DNA from: Bacillota bacterium
GTDB taxonomy: Bacteria; Bacillota; Clostridia; Lachnospirales; Lachnospiraceae
Assembly (NCBI GenBank): GCA_023443225.1
Contig: JAEZVF010000115.1
Coordinates: 62,001 to 126,000, forward strand
Direction of reading: 5' to 3'
DNA length: 64,000 bases
In this document: positions 1 to 7,518 of the stretch, piece after piece
How the letters are laid out: each line of letters opens with the position of its first letter
Numbering within the stretch: the first letter of the stretch is position 1
Made by a program: the position numbers and the translations under genes
The notes under the pieces: generated by a model
Seen by the model: only the letters and a program-made list of their open reading frames with translations
Told to the model about the DNA's origin: nothing
Database searches by the model: none

Positions 1-1
1 T

Positions 2-439
2 AATGTAAATGAAGCAGCTGTAACAGCTGTTAATGATATGAAAAAATCTATCACAGAGACGAAATCTCGGATTAAAGGATTAGAGAAACCGAGTATATAT
101 TATGTGGTAGGTTATGGTGAATATGGAGATTATACAGCAGGAGGTGATACCTTCATCGGTCAGATGATTTCACTTGCTGGTGGTAACAATATAGCACAGG
201 ATATCTCGGGATGGTCCTATACACTGGAGAGTTTAGTGGAAGCTGATCCGGATATCATAATAATTTCTGAAGATATGAAGGCTGACTTTGAAGCAGCAGA
301 AAATTACATAAACTTATCGGCTGTGAAAAATGGCCATGTATACGGAATAAATAAAAATTTAGTGGAACGACAGGGATATCGTAATGCTGAAGGGTTAAGA
401 ACCTTAGCAGAATTTATACATCCCGAAGCGTTCAAGTAA
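2..439 (+). CDS. btuF: Corrinoid-type ABC transporter substrate-binding protein, C-terminal part
   Basis: The reading frame is open from base 2 with no start, so the gene begins upstream of the window; about 145 C-terminal residues are present. It carries the C-terminal lobe of a TroA/BtuF-type binding protein: a long helix linker (NDMKKSITETKS), a GGDTFIGQMISLAGG segment, the LESLVEADPDIIIISED motif typical of BtuF/FepB proteins and a closing HPEAF tail. The protein would be a membrane-tethered or secreted receptor that delivers ligand to the permease and ATPase encoded next. Because B12 assembly genes follow directly, a corrinoid such as cobinamide or cobalamin is the likely ligand. An iron siderophore cannot be excluded, since the families overlap and the N-terminal lobe is missing. 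Confidence 0.8.
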   Translation, partial: NVNEAAVTAVNDMKKSITETKSRIKGLEKPSIYYVVGYGEYGDYTAGGDTFIGQMISLAGGNNIAQDISGWSYTLESLVEADPDIIIISEDMKADFEAAENYINLSAVKNGHVYGINKNLVERQGYRNAEGLRTLAEFIHPEAFK

Positions 440-461
440 TATTCGTCAGGCTTTGATCAGG

Positions 462-512
462 ATAGGCGGCAGATATCCTGTTCCAGGCCTATTTGTTTTA
501 CCCAAATTTGGG
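462..512 (+). other. Hairpin-forming spacer between binding protein and permease
   Basis: The 200-base gap between the binding protein and the permease holds two small inverted repeats: ATAGGC (462-467) with GCCTAT (487-492), followed by TTGTTTTA, and the 12-base palindrome CCCAAATTTGGG (501-512). The first could act as a weak attenuator or an mRNA stabiliser that sets a higher level of the binding protein than of the permease, a common arrangement. There is no strong T-run, so a true terminator is doubtful. No cobalamin riboswitch box was recognised here. Confidence 0.3.
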
Positions 513-640
513 CTTATATCAGTAAATATTATTATTGATACAATAATAGGAACATTAATACTCTTATAGTATATAAGAAAATGATTTGGAATAGCAGGTT
601 ATTTATTAAAGAAAGAGATGAATTAGGGATAATAAATGAT

Positions 641-1717
641 ATGAAAACAAAAAAAATAAATAATACAGGAAATTATGCTAATAGAAGAGATATAGGATAT
701 AAGGTAATGCTATTATTGATTTTGATTTTATGCATTGTCATTTCAGCTTCTATGGGCTCTGCTAATCTGTCTGTAACCGACAGCTTAAAAATAATCGTTT
801 CCCGGATTCCCTATTTGGGAAAACATGTTAGTCTAACGAATATTGCAGAAGTTTATCCTAGAATTGTATGGCAGATCAGAATGCCGAGAATTTTACTGGC
901 TGGTTTCGTAGGGTGTGGTTTATCTGTAGTAGGTGCTGCATTTCAGGGACTGTTTCGCAATCCATTAGCAGATCCACATGTTTTAGGCGTTTCTTCAGGA
1001 GCGGCACTTGGGGCGACCATTGCTATGTTAAGTGGTATCGGGTTTCATTTCTTAGGACTTGGAGTCATTGGAACATTTGCATTTATTGGAGCTCTTCTAA
1101 CAGCTTTTATCGTGTATCGGGTATCCTGCGTAGGTAATAAACTACCTGTGGTAACTATATTATTAACAGGTACGGCAGTCAGCACGATGCTTTCTTCCGC
1201 AATATCCCTATTAATGACGTTTCATCATGATAAAATAGAAAAAGTATATTTGTGGACGATGGGGAGCTTCTCATCAGCAACTTGGGACAGGGTAATATTC
1301 CTGGCTATCTTCACCGTAATCTGCTGTGGTGTGATTATCTTATTTTCTAGTGAATTGGATGTAATAACTACTGGAAATGATACAGCAGAAAGTTTAGGTA
1401 TTAATACAGCCATGATTAAAAAAATAATCATAGTTGTAGCATCTCTGCAAGTCGCAGCATGTGTATCAATTAGCGGAATTATTGGATTTGTGGGATTGGT
1501 GATTCCACATTGTATTCGCATGATCAGCGGACCGAAGCATAAAGTGTTGCTGCCTTTATCCTGCTTAGGCGGTGCAATTTTTATGATTATTTGTGACACC
1601 ATTGCCCGCAATGCAGCGGCACCCTCTGAGATACCTGTCGGTGTAATTACTGCAATGTTAGGTACCCCATATTTTATCTATCTGTTGCAACGCAATAAGA
1701 GAGGGGTGGCGTCATAA
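641..1717 (+). CDS. btuC: FecCD/BtuC-type ABC transporter permease
   Basis: This is the membrane-spanning subunit of a class II (vitamin B12/iron-siderophore type) importer, working as a homodimer with the ATPase encoded next. Visible family hallmarks are the PRIVWQIRMPRILLAGFVGCGLSVVG segment start, FRNPLADPHVLGVSSGAALGA, a LGINTAMIKK cytoplasmic coupling region and the GIIGFVGLVIPHCIR loop. About ten hydrophobic helices are predicted. I chose ATG at 641 because AGGGA sits about ten bases upstream and the first helix starts roughly 25 residues later; an in-frame ATG at 581 would add 20 residues with a poorer ribosome site. Its stop overlaps the start of the ATPase gene by one base (TAATG), implying translational coupling. 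The B12 gene context suggests corrinoid uptake. Confidence 0.85.
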   Translation: MKTKKINNTGNYANRRDIGYKVMLLLILILCIVISASMGSANLSVTDSLKIIVSRIPYLGKHVSLTNIAEVYPRIVWQIRMPRILLAGFVGCGLSVVGAAFQGLFRNPLADPHVLGVSSGAALGATIAMLSGIGFHFLGLGVIGTFAFIGALLTAFIVYRVSCVGNKLPVVTILLTGTAVSTMLSSAISLLMTFHHDKIEKVYLWTMGSFSSATWDRVIFLAIFTVICCGVIILFSSELDVITTGNDTAESLGINTAMIKKIIIVVASLQVAACVSISGIIGFVGLVIPHCIRMISGPKHKVLLPLSCLGGAIFMIICDTIARNAAAPSEIPVGVITAMLGTPYFIYLLQRNKRGVAS

Positions 1718-2538
1718 TGAATAAGGAAAGAAAACAGGCAAAAGGACAGGGAATCTTAGTGGATTCACTCTCCTGGCACCCCAGGAAGGATAGAAAACCA
1801 ATCCTGGATAATTTAAGTTGTTTGTTTGAAAAAGGAAATATCTATGGTATCATCGGTCCGAATGGTTCAGGTAAAACTTCCTTTATGAAAAATATTCTTA
1901 GGTTTATCGAAGCAGAAGAAGGTAGCATTGTATTGGATAAGATTAACCTGATGAATTATAAAAGGAAAGACTTAGCAAAAAAGATTGCGTTGGTTCCACA
2001 AAATACAAAGCTTGAAAGTTCCTTTCTCGTAAACGATATCGTAATGATGGGAAGAATACCGCATCAAAAGCGATTTGCTGACGCAAGTGAAATAGACCTG
2101 GAGAAAGTACAAAAAGCTATGTTATTAACCGATTGTTATGAATTGCGGGATAAAAGTGTTACAACATTGAGTGGTGGTGAGGCACAGCGTGTTGTAACAG
2201 CCAGAGCGATAGCCCAGGATACACAGTGGTTGGTACTGGATGAACCGACCTCCAATTTGGATGTAAAGCATCAGATAGAACTTATGGATTCCCTTGTAAA
2301 ACTGAATGAAAAGAAAGATAAAACAATTATCGCTGTACTTCATGATATTAATATTGCAGCGGAGTATTGTCATCGGATTATTATGATGAAGAATGGACGT
2401 ATCCACAGCAATGGTAAGACAGAAGAGGTTCTTACAAAAGAAAACCTAATTGATGTCTATGATGTCGATTTTGAGATATTAGAAAATCCACGAATGGGGA
2501 AGAAATATTATGTTCCATATCTGAAGACGCAGAAATGA
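1717..2538 (+). CDS. btuD: BtuD/FepC-type ABC transporter ATP-binding protein
   Basis: ATPase subunit (273 residues) that powers the adjacent permease. Walker A is GPNGSGKTS (about residues 47-55), the Q-loop follows at LVPQNT, the signature is LSGGEAQRV and Walker B is WLVLDEPTSNLD, with the switch histidine in VLHDINIA. All catalytic motifs are intact, so it should be active. The start overlaps the permease stop. The roughly 25-residue stretch before the first conserved strand is slightly longer than usual. It closes the importer part of the locus; the biosynthesis genes start 100 bases later after a hairpin repeat. Confidence 0.87.
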   Translation: MNKERKQAKGQGILVDSLSWHPRKDRKPILDNLSCLFEKGNIYGIIGPNGSGKTSFMKNILRFIEAEEGSIVLDKINLMNYKRKDLAKKIALVPQNTKLESSFLVNDIVMMGRIPHQKRFADASEIDLEKVQKAMLLTDCYELRDKSVTTLSGGEAQRVVTARAIAQDTQWLVLDEPTSNLDVKHQIELMDSLVKLNEKKDKTIIAVLHDINIAAEYCHRIIMMKNGRIHSNGKTEEVLTKENLIDVYDVDFEILENPRMGKKYYVPYLKTQK

Positions 2539-2579
2539 GGTTAATGTGAATTATTGAAAAGCATAATTCACACCGGAAC

Positions 2580-2609
2580 GTTTGTGCCTGCGACATCCTC
2601 GGCACAAAC
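2580..2609 (+). repeat. Intergenic hairpin repeat, copy 1
   Basis: A perfect 9-base inverted repeat, GTTTGTGCC (2580-2588) and GGCACAAAC (2601-2609), encloses a 12-base loop TGCGACATCCTC. A nearly identical element occurs at 6491-6520 in the same operon. No T-run follows, so it is not a standard terminator. It lies between the importer genes and cbiA. Confidence 0.75.
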
Positions 2610-2639
2610 TAATTCTAAGGGAAGGTATGTTGAGTAAGT

Positions 2640-4004
2640 ATGAAATTACCAAGAATTATGATTAGTGCTATATCCAGCGGAAGCGGGAAAACAATGGTTA
2701 CTTGTGGAATATTACAGGCATTGATAAATCGAGGCTTAAAAGCTGCATCATTTAAATGTGGACCCGATTACATTGATCCAATGTTCCATTCGAAAGTAAT
2801 CGGAGCGAAGTCTAAAAATCTGGATACGTATTTCGCAGATGAAAATACAACTAGGTATTTATTTGCAAGAACTGCCGTGGAAGCAGATATATCCGTAATT
2901 GAGGGTGTTATGGGTTTCTATGACGGACTTGCTGCGACATCTACGAAAGCTTCCTCCTATGAACTGTGCAAAGTAACGGACACTCCCGTCATTTTGTTGG
3001 TAAATTGCCATGGGATGAGCCTTTCGATATTACCAATCATTCAAGGATTTCTGACATATCGAAATGATAGTCATATCGTAGGAGTGATTCTTAATCAGAT
3101 ATCAGAGCATTTGTATCATGAGATTAAGAAACAGATAGAGCTTGAATTGCCTATAAAGGTGCTTGGTTATATCCCGTATGCTAAGGAACTTATGATTGAA
3201 AGCAGGCATTTAGGTTTGTTTCTCCCGGAGGAAATCAAAGATTATCATAATAAGCTGAACGAACTGGCAGAATTATTGGAGAAAACAATTGAAATCGATG
3301 AGATATTGCAGCTTGCCCAAAATGCATCAGACTTAACCTCCCAAGCTCCAAAACTCCCTCGCGTGGATGATAAACTTAAGATAGCAGTAGCGAAAGATGA
3401 GGCCTTTTGCTTCTATTATGAAGATAATCTACAGCTATTAAAAGATATGGGAGCAGAGCTTATAGAGTTTTCCCCACTGAAAGACCATCAGCTTCCTAGG
3501 GACATTCAAGGTATTATCTTCGGCGGAGGATATCCAGAATTATTTGCTGAACAATTAAGCAGGAATGTTCGTATGAGAGAGGCAGTGAAGAAAGCATTGC
3601 TGCAAGGGTTGCCATGTATTGCAGAATGTGGGGGCTTTATGTATCTGCATCAAACAATGGAAGATATGAATGGTCAGCAATATCCAATGGTAGGAATGAT
3701 TCACGGAGAGGTTTATAAGACCAACCAGCTGAAACGGTTCGGATATCTGGAATTAAGTGCAAACCATGAGCAGATGCTTCTGAAAAAAGGAGAAACCATT
3801 CGCGGACATGAATTTCACTATTTTGAAAGTACATCATTGGGAGATGCCCTAAAAGCTCAAAAACCAAGTCGAGCTATTGTCTGGAATTGTATTCACGGAA
3901 ATGATCATATGGCTGTGGGATTTCCACATCTATATTATTATTCTAATCCTGAGGTTCCATATCGATTTCTCTTAAAATGTCAGGATAGACAAAGCTTGGA
4001 ATGA
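2640..4004 (+). CDS. cbiA: Cobyrinate a,c-diamide synthase (CbiA)
   Basis: Glutamine- and ATP-dependent amidation of the a and c side chains of cobyrinic acid, an early step after ring formation in B12 synthesis; cytoplasmic. The 454-residue length fits the CobB/CbiA family. The N-terminal dethiobiotin-synthetase-like domain has the P-loop SSGSGKT (residues 12-18) and the motifs FKCGPDYIDPMFH and EGVMGFYDG. The C-terminal glutamine amidotransferase domain has FGGGYPELFAEQL and the nucleophile Cys330 in IAECGGFMYL. A near C-terminal GHEFHYFE motif supports CbiA over CbiP. The gene follows the hairpin repeat and begins the biosynthetic run. Because no ring-contraction (cbi precorrin) genes are visible in the window, the substrate must come from genes elsewhere or from salvage. 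Confidence 0.93.
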   Translation: MKLPRIMISAISSGSGKTMVTCGILQALINRGLKAASFKCGPDYIDPMFHSKVIGAKSKNLDTYFADENTTRYLFARTAVEADISVIEGVMGFYDGLAATSTKASSYELCKVTDTPVILLVNCHGMSLSILPIIQGFLTYRNDSHIVGVILNQISEHLYHEIKKQIELELPIKVLGYIPYAKELMIESRHLGLFLPEEIKDYHNKLNELAELLEKTIEIDEILQLAQNASDLTSQAPKLPRVDDKLKIAVAKDEAFCFYYEDNLQLLKDMGAELIEFSPLKDHQLPRDIQGIIFGGGYPELFAEQLSRNVRMREAVKKALLQGLPCIAECGGFMYLHQTMEDMNGQQYPMVGMIHGEVYKTNQLKRFGYLELSANHEQMLLKKGETIRGHEFHYFESTSLGDALKAQKPSRAIVWNCIHGNDHMAVGFPHLYYYSNPEVPYRFLLKCQDRQSLE

Positions 4005-4046
4005 AGAGTAATATCCAATAAAATAAAATTCGAGGATGTATTGAAA

Positions 4047-5096
4047 ATGAATTATGAAGTAACATTAAAAATGATAGAAGCACTGGACAAAGTTGCTATA
4101 ACACAATCTGCAAAACGCTGGGATAGTATTGCAAAACCATTACATAGTCTTGGTAAGCTGGAGTCGGGTATTGTACAAATTGCGGGCATTACAGGCTCGG
4201 CGCAGGTACAACTGAATAAAAAAGCTCTTGTCATCATGTGTGCGGATAATGGAGTAGTTGCGGAAGGAGTCACTCAGTCTACAAGCGAGGTTACGGCCAT
4301 TGTTTCAGAAAATTTCTTGGATATGAATTCCTGTGCTTGTGTAATGGCAAAACAAAATGGAGTAAAGGTTTTCCCGATTGATATTGGTATTAATAGAGAT
4401 ACAAAATTATCGAATCATAATAAAGTTGCATATGGTACTAATAATATAAGAAAGGGCCCTGCCATGACGAGGCAACAGGCAATTCAGGCAATTGAAGTTG
4501 GAATTGATACCGTTTTTGAGTTAAAAGAACAAGGTTACTCTATGATTGCTACCGGAGAGATGGGGATTGGAAATACGACAACCAGCAGTGCTATTACTTC
4601 GGTATTGTTGGAGCTGCCGGTCGAGACGGTAACTGGTAAAGGCGCCGGGTTATCAAATGCCGGACTGATGAGAAAAATAGAGGTAATCAAGAATGCAATT
4701 GATATAAATAAGCCTGACAAAAATGATCCAATTGATGTACTTTCGAAAGTGGGTGGCTATGATATTGCAGGACTCGTTGGATTATTTATCGGTGGTGCAG
4801 CTGCAAGAATACCGGTTGTCATCGACGGCTTTATCTCTGCGGTAGCGGCATTAATAGCGAAACGGATCGAACCCAAAGTATATGATTTTATTATGCCTTC
4901 CCATGTATCAAAGGAAAATGCAGGTCAGCTTGTTTTGGATGCACTCGGTTTTAAACCATACATTACCTGCGATATGTGTCTAGGTGAGGGTACTGGTGCA
5001 ATCGCATTATTTCCATTATTAGATATGGGGCTAGCTGTGTACAATCAGATGAGTACTTTTGATCAGATAGAGATTGAGGCATACCAGCCGTTATAA
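4047..5096 (+). CDS. cobT: Nicotinate-nucleotide:dimethylbenzimidazole phosphoribosyltransferase (CobT)
   Basis: Activates the lower-ligand base by transferring phosphoribose from nicotinate mononucleotide, giving alpha-ribazole phosphate. The 350-residue protein has the CobT hallmarks ALVIMCADNGVVAEGV, ATGEMGIGNTTTSSAI and, near the C-terminus, the catalytic glutamate region CLGEGTGAIALFPLLD. All look intact. ATG 4047 is preferred over the in-frame TTG at 4041; the GAGG at 4032 could serve either. It lies 36 bases after cbiA and just before cobU, the classic nucleotide-loop-assembly order. No dedicated base-synthesis gene (such as bza) is visible, so the lower ligand is not revealed by this window. 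Confidence 0.94.
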   Translation: MNYEVTLKMIEALDKVAITQSAKRWDSIAKPLHSLGKLESGIVQIAGITGSAQVQLNKKALVIMCADNGVVAEGVTQSTSEVTAIVSENFLDMNSCACVMAKQNGVKVFPIDIGINRDTKLSNHNKVAYGTNNIRKGPAMTRQQAIQAIEVGIDTVFELKEQGYSMIATGEMGIGNTTTSSAITSVLLELPVETVTGKGAGLSNAGLMRKIEVIKNAIDINKPDKNDPIDVLSKVGGYDIAGLVGLFIGGAAARIPVVIDGFISAVAALIAKRIEPKVYDFIMPSHVSKENAGQLVLDALGFKPYITCDMCLGEGTGAIALFPLLDMGLAVYNQMSTFDQIEIEAYQPL

Positions 5097-5141
5097 TTAT
5101 GCGGTAAGATTGAAATGTGGGTCGATAAAAAAAGGAGAAGT

Positions 5142-5678
5142 ATGGTAACAATCATAATTGGTGGAAGCGGAAGCGGAAAATCAGAATATGCAGAAAACTT
5201 AATCGTACAATATGGTAAAGAACGCAAAAGTAGTCTGATCTACATTGCGACAATGCAACCATATGACAAGGAAACAGAAATGAGAATTCAAAAACATCAA
5301 TTGATGCGTCAAAATAAGAACTTTTCAACCCTTGAATGCTATACGGGACTCGATAAGGTGAAGTTAGAGGGTAATACCTTGGTACTTCTCGAATGTATGT
5401 CTAATCTGGTGGCAAATGAGATGTTCTCATCCAAAGGAGCAAAGGAAAATACAGTGAATGCAGTCCTGCAAGGTGTCAACAATGTGATGCATCAGGCAGA
5501 TCATCTTCTTGTGGTCACAAACAATGTCTTTGAAGCTGGAAGTGATTATGATGCTACAACATTAGAATATCTTAACATACTTGGAGAAATCAATCGCAGA
5601 ATCTGTAGTCTGGCAGATCAGGTAATCGAAGTGGTTCATGGTATTCCTATTTTTATTTACCCGAAAACAAGTACATAA
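5142..5678 (+). CDS. cobU: Adenosylcobinamide kinase/guanylyltransferase (CobU)
   Basis: Phosphorylates adenosylcobinamide and then attaches GMP, giving adenosyl-GDP-cobinamide, the substrate of CobS. The P-loop GGSGSGKSEYAE lies at the N-terminus (starts about residue 6), and RIQKHQLMR contains the histidine expected to be guanylylated. The 178-residue length fits the family. The C-terminal segment that in most CobU proteins reads NEVGxGIVP is altered here to NNVFEAGSDYD, which is notable because a second CobU-like gene nearby keeps that motif but lost the P-loop serine and the histidine. ATG 5142 follows GGAG closely; an upstream in-frame ATG at 5115 would place non-conserved residues before the P-loop. 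Confidence 0.9.
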   Translation: MVTIIIGGSGSGKSEYAENLIVQYGKERKSSLIYIATMQPYDKETEMRIQKHQLMRQNKNFSTLECYTGLDKVKLEGNTLVLLECMSNLVANEMFSSKGAKENTVNAVLQGVNNVMHQADHLLVVTNNVFEAGSDYDATTLEYLNILGEINRRICSLADQVIEVVHGIPIFIYPKTST

Positions 5679-5700
5679 ATTAGGAAGGTATCAGAATTTT

Positions 5701-6456
5701 ATGAAGCGAATATTTTACAGCTTAATCATTGCTTTTTCCATGTATTCAAAACTCCCAATGCCGAGAGTTGAATGGTCTAAGGAAAATATGAGGTATGTTA
5801 TGTGTTTCTTCCCTCTGATTGGTACGGTCATTGGTGCAGTGATTTTTCTCTGGAGTAGGATAGCCGGTTATTTGTCTATCAGTCATGTATTTTATACGGC
5901 AGTAATCGTACTGATCCCTCTTATTCTTACAGGAGGAATTCATATGGATGGGTTTATGGATACAACCGATGCACGGTACTCCTACCAGCCGATGGATAAG
6001 AAACTTGAAATTCTAAAAGATCCTAATTCAGGTGCTTTTGCAGTAATTGCTTGTGTAGGATATTATCTCCTGACCTATGCCGTATGGTATGATGTAACAC
6101 GGAAGGAGCTGCCTGTGTTAGCATTCGGATTCATGCTTTCCAGAGCCTTTAGCGGGTTAGCTGTAGTAACATTCCCTTTAGCAAAGAATAGTGGATTAGC
6201 AGCAAGCTTTTCGAATGAAGCCAAAAAGAAATTAACGGGGGGAGTTATGATCACCTTCATTATTCTTTGTGCAATCGGCATGTTGTTGATTAACTGGAGA
6301 TTAGGAGGTATCAGTCTGATTGTAACGCTATTGACATATCGATACTATTATCATATATCAGTGAAGGAATTTGGAGGAATTACGGGTGATTTGGCAGGCT
6401 ATTTCCTACAGTTGTGTGAGCTTGTTATAGCAGCAAGTGTAATGATAGTGAGGTAA
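5701..6456 (+). CDS. cobS: Adenosylcobinamide-GDP ribazoletransferase (cobalamin synthase CobS)
   Basis: Integral membrane enzyme that joins adenosyl-GDP-cobinamide to alpha-ribazole (phosphate), the step closing the nucleotide loop. The 251-residue protein begins with SLIIAFSMYSKLPMPRVEW, typical of CobS, and has the metal-binding HMDGFMDTTDA motif and LEILKDPNSGAFA segment, with several hydrophobic helices afterwards. The C-terminal FGGITGDLAGYFLQLCE is also diagnostic. ATG 5701 has GGAAGG 12 bases upstream; an in-frame ATG at 5638 overlaps cobU and would add an unsupported leader. It is followed by the second hairpin repeat. Confidence 0.93.
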   Translation: MKRIFYSLIIAFSMYSKLPMPRVEWSKENMRYVMCFFPLIGTVIGAVIFLWSRIAGYLSISHVFYTAVIVLIPLILTGGIHMDGFMDTTDARYSYQPMDKKLEILKDPNSGAFAVIACVGYYLLTYAVWYDVTRKELPVLAFGFMLSRAFSGLAVVTFPLAKNSGLAASFSNEAKKKLTGGVMITFIILCAIGMLLINWRLGGISLIVTLLTYRYYYHISVKEFGGITGDLAGYFLQLCELVIAASVMIVR

Positions 6457-6490
6457 AAGTGAAAGAATTTTCAAATCTTTCACTCACAAA

Positions 6491-6520
6491 GTTTGTGCCT
6501 GCGTCGTTCTCGGCACAAAC
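6491..6520 (+). repeat. Intergenic hairpin repeat, copy 2
   Basis: GTTTGTGCC (6491-6499) and GGCACAAAC (6512-6520) flank TGCGTCGTTCTC. The stem is identical to the copy at 2580-2609 and the loop matches in 8 of 12 bases (TGCG, C, CTC kept). It sits between cobS and the CobU-like gene. An open frame from GTG 6459 runs through it, but the downstream start at 6561 is better supported. Confidence 0.75.
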
Positions 6521-6560
6521 TTCAAATGTGCAGAAATCGTGCGCAGGAACAGGAGGAATT

Positions 6561-6947
6561 ATGTGGCTGATCAGCGGAGGTGCATTTCAGGGAAAGTTAG
6601 AGTATGCTTTGGCACTAACCGGTAGGAATAAGAAGGAAGTTGCTGACGGTATGGAATGTAGTATGCAAGAATTATTTGAAAAACCATTAGCTAATCATTT
6701 TCATTCATGGATAGACCGAATGCTAAAGGAAGAACAAGATGTGAACACTTTGGTGGAACAAATAATTGATCATAATCCGGGCATCGTGATTATTGTAAAC
6801 GAATTAGGCTGTGGTATCGTGCCTATGGACCCTTATGATCGTATGTATCGAGAATTTACAGGAAGAATTTGCTGTAGACTTGCCAAAGAAGCAGAGGAAG
6901 TTCATAGAGTGATCTGTGGATTGGGGACGGTGATTAAGAATGCTTAA
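6561..6947 (+). CDS. Degenerate CobU-like protein
   Basis: A 128-residue paralogue of CobU. The N-terminal MWLISGGAFQGKLEYA aligns with the CobU P-loop but has Leu where Ser/Thr coordinates magnesium, and the RIxxHxxxR guanylylation segment is absent. In contrast the C-terminal NELGCGIVPMDPYDRMYREFTGR closely follows the CobU consensus, better than the full-length CobU encoded 1 kb upstream. The start at 6561 has AGGAGG at 6551-6556. It overlaps cobC by eight bases, so it is embedded in the operon and probably made. It may be a partner subunit or regulator of CobU, or a decaying copy. Catalytic independence looks unlikely. Confidence 0.72.
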   Translation: MWLISGGAFQGKLEYALALTGRNKKEVADGMECSMQELFEKPLANHFHSWIDRMLKEEQDVNTLVEQIIDHNPGIVIIVNELGCGIVPMDPYDRMYREFTGRICCRLAKEAEEVHRVICGLGTVIKNA

Positions 6948-7518
6948 AATCATCTTGCTTCGTCATTTTGCAACCGTAGGTAATTTACAGAAAAAATATA
7001 TCGGAATTACAGACGAACCATTATGTAAAGAAGGCATAAGTACATTAAAAAAAGTTACTTATCCCCGGGTAAAGGCTGTATTTGTGAGCCCGCTGACCCG
7101 ATGCATACAAACTGCAAAGCTGATTTATCCGGATATAATCCCGACTATTTGTGAGGATTTTAAAGAGTGTGATTTTGGAGAATTTGAAAATAAGAATTAT
7201 AAAGAATTATCAAACAATGCAAGCTACCAGCGTTGGATAGACAGTAATGGAACCATTCCCTTTCCGATGGGAGAAAACCCTGAGAATTTTAAAAAGCGCT
7301 GTATACAGGAGTTTCTAAAAGTAGTTGAAATTAGCCATAAGGCTGGATATCAGACGATAGCGCTTGTGATTCATGGCGGAACAATTATGAGCATCCTGGA
7401 TCGATTTTCTTACCCAAATAAGGATTACTATCATTGGCAGACGAAAAATGGAATGGGTTACATTACAGAATTTGACGAAAAGGAAGGGAGAATGGTTAAC
7501 ATATGCTATATTCATTAA
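6940..7518 (+). CDS. cobC: Alpha-ribazole phosphatase-type histidine phosphatase (CobC)
   Basis: Removes phosphate from alpha-ribazole phosphate (or adenosylcobalamin phosphate) in the last part of B12 synthesis. It belongs to the histidine phosphatase superfamily: LLRHFATVGN carries the phospho-accepting histidine (residue 8), followed by SPLTRCIQTA, the acidic CDFGEFENKNYKEL segment and VIHGGTIMSIL with the second histidine. The length of 192 residues is typical. The second residue of the RHG triad is Phe instead of Gly, a tolerated variation in this family. It overlaps the genes on both sides (8 bases upstream, 16 bases downstream with cbiB), so expression is coupled. Confidence 0.88.
   Translation: MLKIILLRHFATVGNLQKKYIGITDEPLCKEGISTLKKVTYPRVKAVFVSPLTRCIQTAKLIYPDIIPTICEDFKECDFGEFENKNYKELSNNASYQRWIDSNGTIPFPMGENPENFKKRCIQEFLKVVEISHKAGYQTIALVIHGGTIMSILDRFSYPNKDYYHWQTKNGMGYITEFDEKEGRMVNICYIH

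Noticed and set aside
440..640. Cobalamin riboswitch near the corrinoid genes
   Set aside because: No B12-box-like conserved segment is recognisable here or before cbiA; a riboswitch could still lie upstream of the window.
1225..1611. 128-codon minus-strand frame inside the permease gene
   Set aside because: Antisense of a conserved membrane gene, with no independent support.
6459..6560. GTG start of the CobU-like gene at 6459
   Set aside because: The added 34 residues would be translated from the hairpin repeat and do not match CobU; ATG 6561 has a clear AGGAGG.
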